Shown here one piece after another: positions 22,798 through 34,105 of a stretch of DNA of 64,000 bases (position 1 is its first letter; each line of letters opens with the position of its first letter). The notes under the pieces were generated by a model. That model was not told where the DNA came from and did no database searches. It saw only the letters and a program-made list of their open reading frames with translations. Source of the DNA: Spirodela intermedia (lineage: Eukaryota; Streptophyta; Magnoliopsida; Alismatales; Araceae); the NCBI GenBank assembly GCA_902729315.2, contig LR746264.1, forward strand, positions 6,287,878 through 6,351,877, written 5' to 3'. The translations under genes were made by a program, and so were the position numbers.

Positions 22798-25221
22798 CCC
22801 CGGGACTTATTCCCCTGGCCGGCGAAGAGACGGAGGCGCCGAGTTGGACGGGAGTCCACATCAGTTCATTTTAATACAAGTGGGATGTGGGGCCTGCATT
22901 GCGTACCTCCACCAAAGGTACAGTCCGCGATGACTGCGTGATATGCCAGCTGAAGAAGACGACAAAAGAAGACATGTCGAGTAGGCATTTTATGCCCCAA
23001 ATTCAGTCTCCGCGAGAGTTAACCTAGCGGACCGTCTCCCGCCGACCCCGCGGGGGGACCTCACCCGTTGCCCTTACAAGGTCAGCAGGCCACCAGAGAT
23101 CGGCGGTCCTCCGACGCTGACGGTTCCTCTCCGAGCATGGGATCTCAAATTTCTAGTTGTTTGGCTCTTGGATTGGGATCTTGGTAGGTTCGTGGGTAAC
23201 AGCCACGTCCCCAAGAAGAAAAGGTAAAACTTACGACCGCCACATGAGGGGCAACACCCCCCCATTTTAACCGAAGTTGTGAACGTGCAAACCGGTCCAT
23301 CTCCGCAGTATCTGGGCCACATTCAACAACCGCCCGGCACCCTGCACTTAAGAGGATGAGAAATGGGATCTTGGGCAAGGAAGAAAGAAGAGTAAGGGAA
23401 AGGTTCTCAAAGCCGGGAGAAAGCTACTGTGTTCTCTAATCTGAGTCACGTCCTAAGATTCCCCTCACTGAGTATCTCTGATTGTCATCCCATATAGTAT
23501 TTAATTCAAAGTCACTGTTCCGTTGATCCATTCCTCTCTCCTACTCTCTATCATGCCCCCCCTTATGAAGGACACTATCAATTTAGTATGAGAACCTTCC
23601 ATTTCATATGCTAGACCCATGCTTTGCTACCACTGAAGGTCTTCCGGCCTAAATCCAGCACACACTCAACCAGCTCTCTATGCGTCCTCGGTACGAGTGC
23701 TCTATGGACCATGTGCCACCTCATTTATGGGCCTCCCCACACAGGAGTCAATGGCCTGTGATGCCGACTGGGGACAATCCACCACCCCCCTAGCACCCCC
23801 ACAACCCTTTTATTGACCCAGCCCTTACCACTCGCCACATAGAATTCCAGTTTTCGCATGTCAAAATCTATAAGGTTGGATTTATCTTGCTAAGTTATTC
23901 TTCTCCATCTACCCACATTCAGGTCTGGAGAAAATTACTACGGCAGACATTAGCTTTGAAAATGATCTCTTATTCTGATTTCGTTGGGTCAAATGTCACA
24001 TTCCTTTTGCCAATTGGAGGGATCTTCATCAACAGCACTTTGAGTAATTTGGAGCCTCCTTTTTGAGGACATTATGAGAAGAACTCTTTAATCTTCAACA
24101 ATACCATTTTATGATTTAATATTGATTTGACTTTGAGCTGATGTCTAGGGTTGTGGTTGACCTTATGATTGAGGTTCTCCCCAATCTTTGTATGAAAGGC
24201 TTGAAACTAGATATTCAAGTGGAAGTGTGTTTACTCGCCTCTCTAAGACTTCATATCATAAAACAAGTGTCATAGCAAGCCGAAGAGCATAACTTAATCC
24301 TTCAATAAAATTCACTTTGTCCTTATTCGATAAACAAGGTGGACATTTTCTCCAGTTACTAGTGATAAGTCTTCATTATCATGAGTTAATAATTAGTAAA
24401 TAATATAGTTTTAGCCTTAACTCATGATAAATAGACTTATATTTGTGTTAAAGCATGAAAAGTGGTTTTCAGTTGATTAACGTGAATTTTTGGGTAATTA
24501 TGTGATTTTATACGATTTTTACAGTCTTAGTTTTGAGATAAATGAAGAACAAGAAATAAAAATAAAAATATTACAAAATGGGGGGATCCGCCGGCCAGCC
24601 GGACCCGCAAGCGGGTCGAAAGCGCAGTCGGGGAGTAGCCGCGAGTAGGGGCTCGAGCGGTTTGCTTGGATCGATAGGGGCACGTGTGCGCCACTCCCCT
24701 TCCACGTCACCGGTGGTTAGCCGGATGTGGGGCAAGGAGTGGTCGTACACGCGAGAGGGCTTTGCCTAGAAAGCTAACTTTACTATATAATCGCCCGAAT
24801 AATCCGCACACAACCGATGTGGGACTAAATCCACCTTGTTCAGGGGCGGGCGACCGCCGCGGGTTCGAATCCTCCCAGAGTCAAAATTCATATATTTTTA
24901 ACTGATTATCGCGACTTTCCTGCAGATCGCCGGTGAAGGATTAAGCAACCGGAATCGTTGGATCATCGGCGAAAATCTCGTCAACGCGATTGGCGGAGCA
25001 TTGCTACTAAAATTTCTAAACGATTCGCGATAAAAGGATCGCAATTCATCGAGTAAATCATCTTCGATTGATCGACGAACAAGCCGTCGTCGGGAAGAGG
25101 ACGATCCGCCGGGAGACCAGTCGCCACCTCCTGAGAGCGTACTAGATGCGATGAAGAGCCTCCTCTTGCTGCGCGGACCTGAGGATGAAGCTCCCTAACA
25201 CGCGCCTCACCTCCATCCAGC

Positions 25222-26130
25222 CCCTCTCCGTCGGGTGACAGCCGCCGGAGAGCCGCAAAGTCGCCGTTTTTCCGCTCCGCCGGGTGACAGCCGCCGGAGA
25301 CGATTCGACGACCCACTTCATTGGTCTCTAGACTTCGCGAGAAGATCTAGAGATTGCCCACATCGTCTTTGTCCAAGGAGAGCCTTCGAGGCCGTGGACA
25401 CTACACGACGACCCTCCCGAACGCTCAGGATTCCGGTGCATCGCCGACGCGTCGCCGTCGCGACGCCGGAACTCTGTTTTCCTGCTTTATCTAGAGATTG
25501 CCCAAGTCGTCTTTGTCCAAGGAGAGCCTTCGAGGCCGTGGACACTACACGACGATCCTCCCGAACGCTCAGGATTCCGGTGCATCGCCGACGCATCGCC
25601 GTCGCGACGCCGGAACTCTATTTTCCTGCTTTCAATTTAATTTACGCTTCATTTAGTGATACTTTGTTGATTTTTATTTACCAAACTATACTTCGTTCAA
25701 CTACGATTCTTCCAGCTTTTACAGATCTTAATTTGATTAATTGAGTCGTCTGTAATCGCCTACGTAAGAATCGCCGGGCGGAATTGTGTTTCCGCCTGAT
25801 TCGCGTTCGCCGGGCGCTGACGTCATCCTGACGTCCGCACCCTTATTTCCTTTTTTTTCGTGAATTTTAAATATATTTCCTTTTTATTTCCTAGTATAAA
25901 ATTCGTAAGAAAATCGTACTCATTGAGAAAAATTCTGAATAATTACCAGATATTATATTACATCCCTGTGATCGACCTGGAAAATTACCGCTATTTTTGG
26001 AATTTTTATTGAATTTTTATTGATATATTTATTTAGAAATACTTCTAAATATCCGAAAATTCGTATTTTTCTAGTTTTATAAATTTTATATTTGCGTGAT
26101 TTAACATACAACGACTGAGTCACGTCAACT
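25222..26130 (+). repeat. Left arm of a large inverted repeat, CpG-rich
   Basis: It matches the reverse complement of 29436-30172 over its whole length, from TCGGGTGACAGCCGCC to the shared end AGTCACGTCA. Similar upstream DNA of the same element (CpG-rich, with TATATAA near 24783 and ACCGATGTGGGACTAAATCC near 24810) precedes it. It looks like a long terminal repeat or solo LTR of about 1.5 kb, which is inference. Confidence 0.65.
25346..25633 (+). repeat. 144-base direct tandem duplication inside the left arm
   Basis: Two nearly identical copies (25346-25489 and 25490-25633) each start TCTAGAGATTGCCCA and end CTGTTTTCCTGCTTT or CTATTTTCCTGCTTT. Only a few bases differ. The right inverted arm has this sequence once, so the duplication happened after the arms separated and is recent. 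Confidence 0.8.
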
Positions 26131-26232
26131 AGCCCATGCACTTAGCTTGTTCCCAACAACAAATCAGTTGAAGCCACCACTAGCACCATCTCTTCATTTC
26201 TAAATCCACCTGACAAAAGTAGAATATCAAGC

Positions 26233-26995
26233 ATGATGACTAAGGGCCTCTACTATGCTTGTAATGAGCAGTTCACCCTTTGGCATAGATGCAAGCATGA
26301 GCTCCAAATTATAATAGTAACTATGAAGGATAGACATGTCTCTTTCCTTTCAAATAACAACACCACAAATAATAAAATTAAATTCTCACTCAACTCAATG
26401 TCAAGATTGCCATATTCAAGAACAATGAAGTTGTATGAACAATTAGGGTCCACATATATCACAATCTTGATTGATACAAATGCAACCCATAATTTTATTT
26501 ATGCTAACTTGGTTGATGTTTTGTCTCTTGACATCATCCATTCCTCACTATGAAGTGATTATAGGCATGAGAACATTTATCCTTACTTGATTTATGTTGT
26601 GATATCGTCATCCATTTTTAAGGCCTAACATTCAATGAAAACTTTCTATCTCTTCAATTGGGTAAAATCAACTATATCCTTGGTATGTAATGACTTTTAA
26701 CCTTAGACGAATTATAATTTGACTAGCAAATTCTTCAAATGTAATTCAAGATGGGCAATATGACTATCACCTTACAAAGAGATCTATATTTTTCAAATGA
26801 TGGTATTTCCCTTAAGTCTATGGAGCATGTGTTCCATCATAACCCAAGAGTCTTCATTGAGTATAGACAACTCACACTAAAAGCCAAGAGGGATTCAACC
26901 ATCACTCTTATAATAGAGTCCACACATATCACACCAACTATCACTCAAATTCCCTCAAGTCTTTGTAACACCTAATAAACTTCCTCCCTAATGAG
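26233..26995 (+). pseudogene. Gypsy gag-protease fragment
   Basis: The frame reads KGLYYACNEQFTLWHRCKHE, the decayed gypsy zinc knuckle (KGLC-NCDE-----HRCK, first Cys replaced by Tyr). It is followed by ITILIDTNATHNFI, the retropepsin motif (usual form ILIDSGATHNFI, here with N for G). Further right, in other frames, FVTPNKLPP and DHIIDK match the segment leading into reverse transcriptase (TP-GLPP-R--DH-I). Stops occur throughout. Confidence 0.75.
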
Positions 26996-26999
26996 ATGT

Positions 27000-29436
27000 T
27001 GATCATATTATTGACAAGAGGAAGAGAAAACCTTAAAATTGATGTCTTGAAGAAGAGGAGTACATTAAGTTATATAGAAGAAGAGAAGACAGAGAGAGAG
27101 AAGGAAAATGAGGAAGAATAGGGACATGGAGAAAATAAGTTCAAAATGGGCATGGTGCGTCCAATAGGCCTATTTTAACACTTCTTCATCAAGCTGAAGC
27201 ATACAAGTTAAACATGTCTAACTTGGTGCACGTCACATTGTAAGAGATCTCTGTAGAACTCTTGGTGAAGACATTTGCAAGTTGATGAGATAAGGTAACG
27301 TACAAAGTAGAGATAACACCTAATATGACTTTATTCCAGATGTAATAATAGCCAATCTCGATGTGTTTCATCCGCTCATGAAATGTAGAATTCATAACAA
27401 TGAAGATAACGGCCTAATTATCATAGTACATAGGTATTAATGTAAGAGATGAGATGTCAAGTTTTTCCAAGAATGAACTTAGCCACACTATCTCTCGCAC
27501 TATCTCAACCATAGTGTAATACTTAAACTTAACACTGGAGTAAAATATCACTTTTTACTTCATGGAGCATCACATGACAAGGTTGCCACCCACATATGTG
27601 TAATAACTAGTGGTGGACTTACGATCTCCTTTGTCACTAGCATATCATGCATCTGAGTAGACTTCAATTCAAAGATGCCCATATCTTTGATAGATAACTC
27701 CTCTCCTAAGAGTTCTTTTCATGTCTGTCAGACCCCGTAAAACTTATTCTTGACAAACTTGTTGAAGTTCCTACATGAATTGACTAAGGCCACTAACTGT
27801 GTACACAATATCGAAGTGAGTGATGGTGAGATAAATCATCTTTCCTAATAATTGTTTATACCAATTAACATCCTTTAAGAGTTGAGATGACATATCTTAG
27901 AAGTATAGACATATCTCCATAGGTGACGACTTTAGTTTGCACCTAAGTATCTTTATCTCTTGAAACATATCAAGAGCATATTTTCACTGAGAGAGAGCAA
28001 GATTGCCATCTTGATTGGTGAACTCAATCCCAAAGAAGTATCATGGAACCCCTAAATCTTGTATACTGAAGTGCTACTGCAAGTATGATTTGGTAGCTTG
28101 AATGTTTACTTCATTACTTCTTATCACAAGAATATTATCCACATAAACATCTAAGATGGTAATTTCAACTTCACTAGTCTTTGTAAGTACTGTGAGATTC
28201 ACAAGATATGGTGAGAATCTAAATTATGTTAAAAGATCACTAAACTTGGTGAACTAGACACGTGAACTTTACTTAAGTTTATACATAGTGCATTACAAAA
28301 GACATCTTCAATGACTCCTCTTAAATAACATATCTAGGAGGTTATTTTATAAACACCTGATCATCAAGGTCATCATAGAGAAAGGTATTAGAAACATCCA
28401 ATTGACGTAAAGATCATGCCTGATTCACCACTAGAGAGAGTATCACTCGAATGAAGTTGAGTCAAATCACTAGAGAGAACGTCTCAATATAGTTAATGTC
28501 ATAGGCTTGTGTGAATCCACAAATAATTAATTGAGTCTTGTGATGTACAATCGATCCATATGGGTTATACTTGAGTGTGAAAACCCACTTGCACATGACA
28601 ATGTTGACATCATGTGAAGAAAAGATATAAAAGGAAGGAGAAAGACAATTGTAGAAATTAAAGTAGAAATAGGATGTCTGGTGCATGCACCTATACTTTT
28701 GTGGAGAATAATAGAAATATAAAGGTCATATATCTGAGTGTTAAAAGAGACCACTGAAGAAGGCTCGTTAGTAGAGAGTGAAGACGAATCTAATTTCAGA
28801 GTTGAGGAGTCAGATGGTTATGAAGGCGAAGGTGTTGAAGGAGGAATTGACAAAAGAGAAACTAGACAAATAAAGAGTAGGAGAGGGATCTACAACGATC
28901 ACCATAAGAGAAAAATTAGGTGGTGAAGATATAATAGATAAAGGAGGAGTCAATGTTGAAGGAAAGAAAGAGAATATTTATGAAAAGAAACATCAGTTGA
29001 TGTCACATAGCAATGAGTATCAAGAAAATAGACATGATAATCTTTTTGTGTCTATGAGTAACCAACAAAGACCCTTTTGAAAGCACAAGGGGTCAATTTA
29101 AAAATAGAATAATAGTGGTCTTAAATGAAAACAGTACATCCAAAGACACAAGGGGTAAGGAAAGAAGAGAAAAATCAAGTGAGAAATGATGAAGTGGAAT
29201 GACCCTATCAAGTGGAGTGAAAGGAAGTCAATTCTAGAGATATGTGGTTGTCAAGATAGCGTCAGATCATAGATAATGATGAGCATTTATCTCAATCAGT
29301 AGTGTATGAGTAATGTCAAATAGTTAATGATGTTTTCATTCAACAACATTATTTTGTTAGAATATGTGTAGACATGTGGTTTGATGAAGAATACCACAGT
29401 CAGCACAAAATTTGTAAAGAGTCTTAGACTAGTGAC
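27000..29436 (-). mobile_element. 5'-truncated copia element nested in gypsy
   Basis: On the minus strand, reading from 29436 leftward: an integrase fragment (CADCGILHQTTC, then QNNVVE), integrase C-terminal (FKRVFVGYS, 29060-29110), reverse transcriptase (CKWVFTLKYNPYGSI and CGFTQAYDINYIETF, 28462-28610), RNase H end (FHERMKHIEIGYYYI and LSHQLANVFTK, 27230-27390), and a terminal-repeat start TGTTAAAATAGGCC at 27180. Gag, protease and the 5' repeat are missing; the inverted-repeat arm joins it at 29436. Confidence 0.75.
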
Positions 29437-30172
29437 GTGACTTATTGCATAATAAATCATGTAAATTTAAAATTTATAAAATAAAAAATTATATTTTTTC
29501 AAATATTTAAAAGTATAATTATATTTTAATAAAAAAAATAATAATAAAAATTCTAAGTTGATCATAGAGATGTAATATATTATAAGGTAATATTTTAGAT
29601 TTTTTCTCAAATAATATGATTTTTATAAATTTTACACTAAGAAATAAAAATAAAAGATATTTAAAATTCATAAAAAAGGGAAATAAGGATGCGGATGTCA
29701 AGATGACATCATCACCTAACAAACACAAATTAGGCAAAAATAGAGTTTCACCTAGTGATTCTTAAATAAGTGATTACAGATGATTTAATTAATCAAATTA
29801 AGATATGTAAAAGTCGAAAGAATCGTAATTGAATGAATAATAGTTTGAAAATTTTTAATCACATAAATTATTTCTAAATGAAGTAAAAATTAAGTTGAAA
29901 GTAGAAAAATCAGAGCTCTGATGTCGCGACAGTGATGCGTCAATGATGCATTAGAATCCTAAGAGTTTGGAAGAATTGTCATGTAGTGTCCACGGTCTAA
30001 AAAGCTCTCTTTAGATAAAGATGACATGAGAAATCTCTAGATCTTCTTGCGAAGTCTATAGATAAATAAAATGGGTCATTAAATCATCTTTGACAATTGT
30101 CACTCGACAGAATAAAAAAATGATGACTTTGTGACTCTCTAATAGTTGTCACCCGATAGCTGTTATGACCAT
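29436..30172 (-). repeat. Right arm of the large inverted repeat, TpG/CpA-decayed
   Basis: It is the reverse complement of 25222-26130 without the 144-base duplication. Nearly all CpG sites of the left arm appear here as TpG or CpA: left GCGACGCCGGAACTCTG corresponds to right GCGACATCAGAGCTCTG. It ends abruptly at 30172 against gypsy integrase sequence. Confidence 0.7.
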
Positions 30173-30184
30173 ATTGTTTGCACA

Positions 30185-30620
30185 CTTTAGCTTGGCACAC
30201 AAATAAGAAATTATCTCCTAAATATTTTGATCCTTATCGTGTCATCAAGCACATTGAATCTATGGCTTATCAACTAGACCTACCATAGACCACACACATC
30301 TATCTGCTCACATCTATTCTAATTGAAGATCTAGAATGAAACATTGAACCAAAAGTAGTACTATACACCAGAAAGACATCCAAAGGAACCAATGGAAAGG
30401 GATACTAGCCTTCGAAGCCACCTAGGAACCAATGAGCCATTTCTGTCAACAATTTCTAACTTTTAGTCTTGAAGACAAGATTGCTTTCAGAAGTGAGGGC
30501 ATTGGTAAGTTCATGGATAACAGCCATGTCCCCAAGAAGAAAAAGTCAAACTTACGTCCACCACATCAGCGTCAACACTCCTTCATTGCAACTGAAGTTG
30601 TGAACGTGCAAACCTGAGAA
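30185..30620 (+). pseudogene. Gypsy integrase C-terminal/chromodomain-region fragment
   Basis: Translation gives KLSPKYFDPYRVIKHIESMA, then YQLDLP, which matches the gypsy integrase C-terminal motif (KL-PKYYGPY-V---IG-VAYRLDLP). This is followed by broken sequence ending near LEDKIAFRSEGIG. It lies at the right side of the mosaic block in the same direction as the gag-protease piece. Confidence 0.7.
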
Positions 30621-30812
30621 CCAAATCTGGAGATACTATTGTGTTCTCTAATGTATGTCTGAGTCGAGTCCTAAGTTTCTCCCTCTTATGAGTATCTCAG
30701 TATCTCTCAGGGTCTTCCCATCTTCCCCGTTATCTCACCTTCCCGTTCCCTCTCCCGTAAGCAGAGAGAGTAGACGTCTGTGTCTCTCTCAGAGTATCTC
30801 ATTATTCTCTCA

Positions 30813-30815
<3 letters not shown>

Positions 30816-30863
<48 letters not shown>

Positions 30864-30897
30864 TCTCGCTCTCTCGCTCTCTCTCTCTCCTTCTCTC
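30816..30897. repeat. (CT)n microsatellite, imperfect
   Basis: A CT run with a few CCCT and CGCT interruptions, inside the right flank of the retroelement block. Confidence 0.9.
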
Positions 30898-31026
30898 TGT
30901 ATCTCTCTAACATCACTTTATCAATATCGTTCTCGTTCTCCCTTCTCTACTGACCTGTTTCTCTCTCTCTCTCTTATTCATCTTCACCGGAAATATTCGC
31001 CATATGTTATGAAGGACCCTATCAGA

Positions 31027-31510
31027 TTTCAGTTTCGTTCTCTCCGACCCAGATAAAACCCTTCGGCGGCGCTGGGATTGCTACAGGTCCCATTATCGTC
31101 TCTTGTCTCGTCTCATCCCTGCCGGAGCCGCGTCCGCCGGCGAAGATCTCGATCAGAAGAGAGCAAACACGATCACTCCCCTCGACGGCGGCCGGCTCCG
31201 ACGAGGAGCGGCGTGTCACGAGGGCATCGCAGGACTCGCCGGGCGAGGGCGGCGGTCGGAAAGCAGAAGGTTCTGCGGACGAGGTGACCGCAGCGTGCTT
31301 GATGCAGGGAAGAACCTCGCTAGCCCAGTTCGCCGCCCGCTCTCGGGAAACCCTCCTCCGTGGACCTGAGAGCCACACGTAAACGTCAACATCGTCAGCG
31401 GGCAGGCAAAATGCATGATCCAAAACCAAATCCACCAGTAATTTGAGGAGCACGTGGGAAGGTCCGCTCGGATCTAAACGTAACTTATTCCAACTTCTCG
31501 TCAGCGACCA
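31027..31510 (+). repeat. Segment X of unit 3, displaced by the retroelement block
   Basis: It begins at the sequence AGATTTCAGTTTCGTTCTCTCC, aligned with ATCTCAATTTCCTTCTCTC of unit 1, and continues to a CACGTGGGAAGGTCCGCTCGG box and AGCGACCAC, matching 16430-16880. It sits 8 kb from the rest of unit 3. The minus-strand frame with VLDHAFCLPADD is open for about 140 codons here, longer than in the other copies. Confidence 0.6.
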
Positions 31511-34105
31511 CTCATCACCTCAACCACATCTTAGAGAGACGATGTGGATCTCCCGTGGGCTCCTCCGCAGCCAGACCAGTCCGTCTCTCCCTAGATCCCC
31601 ATCGTCCATTCTCCCTCCGTCTTCCGCAAGCTCTCCGACCCCGTCTTTTCCCAGAACTAAGATAATACCGCCCAAGAAAGAGAGAGAGAGGGGACGAGAG
31701 AGAGAGAGAGAGACCATGATGGGAGACACGGGCCCGGAGCTGCGGCTGGCGAGGCCTTGGATAAGTTTGCGGAGAATCAGAGCGACCGCTGCGCTTCAAG
31801 ACCCACTGGTTTTCCCGAGTAGGTTCTTCTCGGACTTTATCAAAATTCTTTTTTCCCTTGGTGGGTGGGTACTATCCTCGAAGCAGTACTTTTCTACGAT
31901 TTGTTCCATTTTATTGCAAAACCATGTAATTTAGTTTTGAATCAGACGCGTACTGTGATGATTCATTTAAAAGTCATCTATGATTAGGATCCGCGATGGT
32001 GGGAGTGGGTTGCATGACCTGGTTTGACCGTAAACACAGCATCTTCATATTTTACATGGCGTAGTATGAGAGAGAGAGAGAGAGGGAGGATGAGAGCAAC
32101 CTGCTGGGGACAAGCTGGACCTGTTCTCCGATCAGAAGTTGCCCGTGATCGGTAACTGACGTGGACTCTGAACTTGATAGGCCCCACTGATGGACCTAAT
32201 TAGACCCAATGATTCGCAGTAAATACCGCTCCGCTGACAGTAGTCGCCTCGTTGCTCTTCGACCATTAATCGTGACGCCGAATGAAGTCCCTGGTAAAAG
32301 ACTTCTGGGCCCAAGGCCCAGGTCGCAATAGACCATGCATGGGCCGGCCCATTTATCGAAACACTTGCAGCTCAACCACGGCCGACGCTGGGCTGGACGA
32401 AGATAGATGAGAGTGTAGTATCATAATAGAGAAAAAAATTAGAAAATAACATCCAAGGTGTTTTATGGGAGCCAACCGGTGCGGCTATTAGTACTTTGCC
32501 CACCTTCCTGGCAAATTTTCTTAAAAATATAAGTTGCGATATGAGTAATTGAATATTATTATCCGCCAAATGACTAAAACTACACCGGAGCGAGATTAGA
32601 AGAGGAGATTTTTTTTAAAACGCGTGCAGTGGAGTTTTAGGTACGAAACATCTGTGACATAGTACAAACTATGAATGATCTAACCCTTCTGGAACCCGAG
32701 GAGCGAGTTCATGGGTCCTGTCCGGTGAACCAGGCATTGTCTGGACGGCGGCCGACGTTGAGGAGGGACCTCCAGCAGCGACAAGAGCGAGCTCCTTACC
32801 GGCGGCGATGAAGAAGACGGTCTCCACCTCCACGAACGAAGCATCTGGTGGGTTTCCGCCGGCATGCCAGCCTCGTTCCCAAAGACACCGATCTCTCCGG
32901 CGATCTCATTCTTACTCCGTCGAACTGCCGGAGATCGCAGAATGTTCGACGTAGGCGGAGATGGGGACGCCGGAGATTAAGGCGATGAAGAAGAGGCTCG
33001 GCAGCCGCGAGCAAAGGGGGAACCGCAGCGGAGCCGAGATAAGGGGACAGGAAGCTGGTGGATCCCCCGCGTGAACAAGAGGGGATGAGACGGTGACACG
33101 GGAGCATGGTGAGCCGAAATCCAAATGAAGACTCACACTAGAGGACGAAGGGAGATTACAAGAAAGAGAGACGACGTGAGGGAGACGGATGGAAGATGAT
33201 AATGACCCTTAGAGCGGGTCAGACTCCACGAGTACTTCTTTCCTGCGCCTCGCGGTAGGAGCTTCCGTGTTTAAATAATGCTGGAACGTGATTTGTTGGA
33301 GCCTGCTGCGTCGTGGAAGAAATGGCGTTCGTGCAGTTGGTGCGTCCTGATGTTGCGGAGCTTCCGGTGAGTACCTAGGGTCGTGCGGGTAAAGTCGTGG
33401 GCGATTGTGGTGAGAACGGGTCTATGGTGGTTGGAGAGCTTCATCAGATGCACAAGAGGGCGGTGCCCAGACGGAGGAAGAAAGAGAACTCCATCTCCCG
33501 CAGGGGTGAAGGGAGGCAGACTTCATGCTTGCGGCGCCGGCTCCTCGCTTCGACTCGCCGATGACGTCTGAGTGAAGTGACTGGCCGGTGCAACGCGTGC
33601 TCCGTCCCGGGATTTCCCGAAAGTCGGGCCGCACTTGCAACATTACCCCCTCGCCCCCACCCTTATTTTACGCAGAAGAGGAGGACATTTTTAGGCCTTC
33701 AGCCATGGACAGCTTCGTTGTTCCTCGCCCATCCGTCGTGAAATCTGACGCGTTTTGTCTCCCAATGAGATGACCCTGGAACGATGACGATGATGACGAC
33801 GGTCATGAGAGAACGATTACAACCTCGACTGTGGAAGTCAATCCATGCGTGTCCAAGCTCTATGATCATCATAGAAGAAACCGAGGAGTAACTTGGATAT
33901 TTTAATCACGTGACGGAATTATCTCATCAGGCGCGCTGCGAATAATCAGCACGATGGGACGATTTGACAGCGGGCGGATTTTTACTGTGCAACTGAAGGT
34001 CGATCGACAGATTCGTGGAGCGACGTTGTTTTTATCGACTGCATTAATCTGAAACTAGGAAAGTAAGACGGATCGCCTGCGGCTTCGGACGGTGGGTTTG
34101 GCGGC
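31511..34105. other. Intergenic; no gene firmly supported
   Basis: The region contains GA runs (about 31678-31712, 32068-32085), moderate-GC sequence and several open frames on the minus strand (32680-33136) rich in Arg, Ser and Pro. One frame there encodes a hydrophobic stretch (LFFIALISGVPISAYV) but has no ATG in frame. No product can be named. The DNA 3' of the synthase gene (33,600-34,105) is ordinary spacer. Confidence 0.35.

Larger units (their letters stand above)
23170..31027 (+). mobile_element. Mosaic gypsy retroelement block with nested copia and inverted repeats
   Basis: Two related flanks bracket this block: about 23170-23595 and 30480-31027. They share GTTGTGAACGTGCAAACC, a GTGTTCTCTAAT passage and TTATGAAGGAC-CTATCA. 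Between them are gypsy gag/protease (26233-26995, plus), gypsy integrase C terminus (30185-30620, plus), a truncated copia element (27000-29436, minus), and two arms of an inverted repeat. The block separates the B-gene 3' region of unit 3 from its segment X, so it was inserted there after the array formed. Exact ends are uncertain. Confidence 0.5.

Noticed and set aside
24846-24885. tRNA-like TpsiC arm (GGGTTCGAATCC)
   Set aside because: The stem around the loop does not pair fully and no matching acceptor, D or anticodon arms are found at the right distances. It is probably part of an LTR-like element.
30655-31056. Serine/leucine-rich frame of 133 codons
   Set aside because: It is translated CT microsatellite sequence within a retroelement flank.
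32680-33136. Minus-strand frames with a hydrophobic stretch (LFFIALISGVPISAYV)
   Set aside because: The frame with the hydrophobic stretch has no ATG and stops shortly after; overlapping frames are Arg/Ser/Pro-rich. It may be a gene fragment, but no family could be named.
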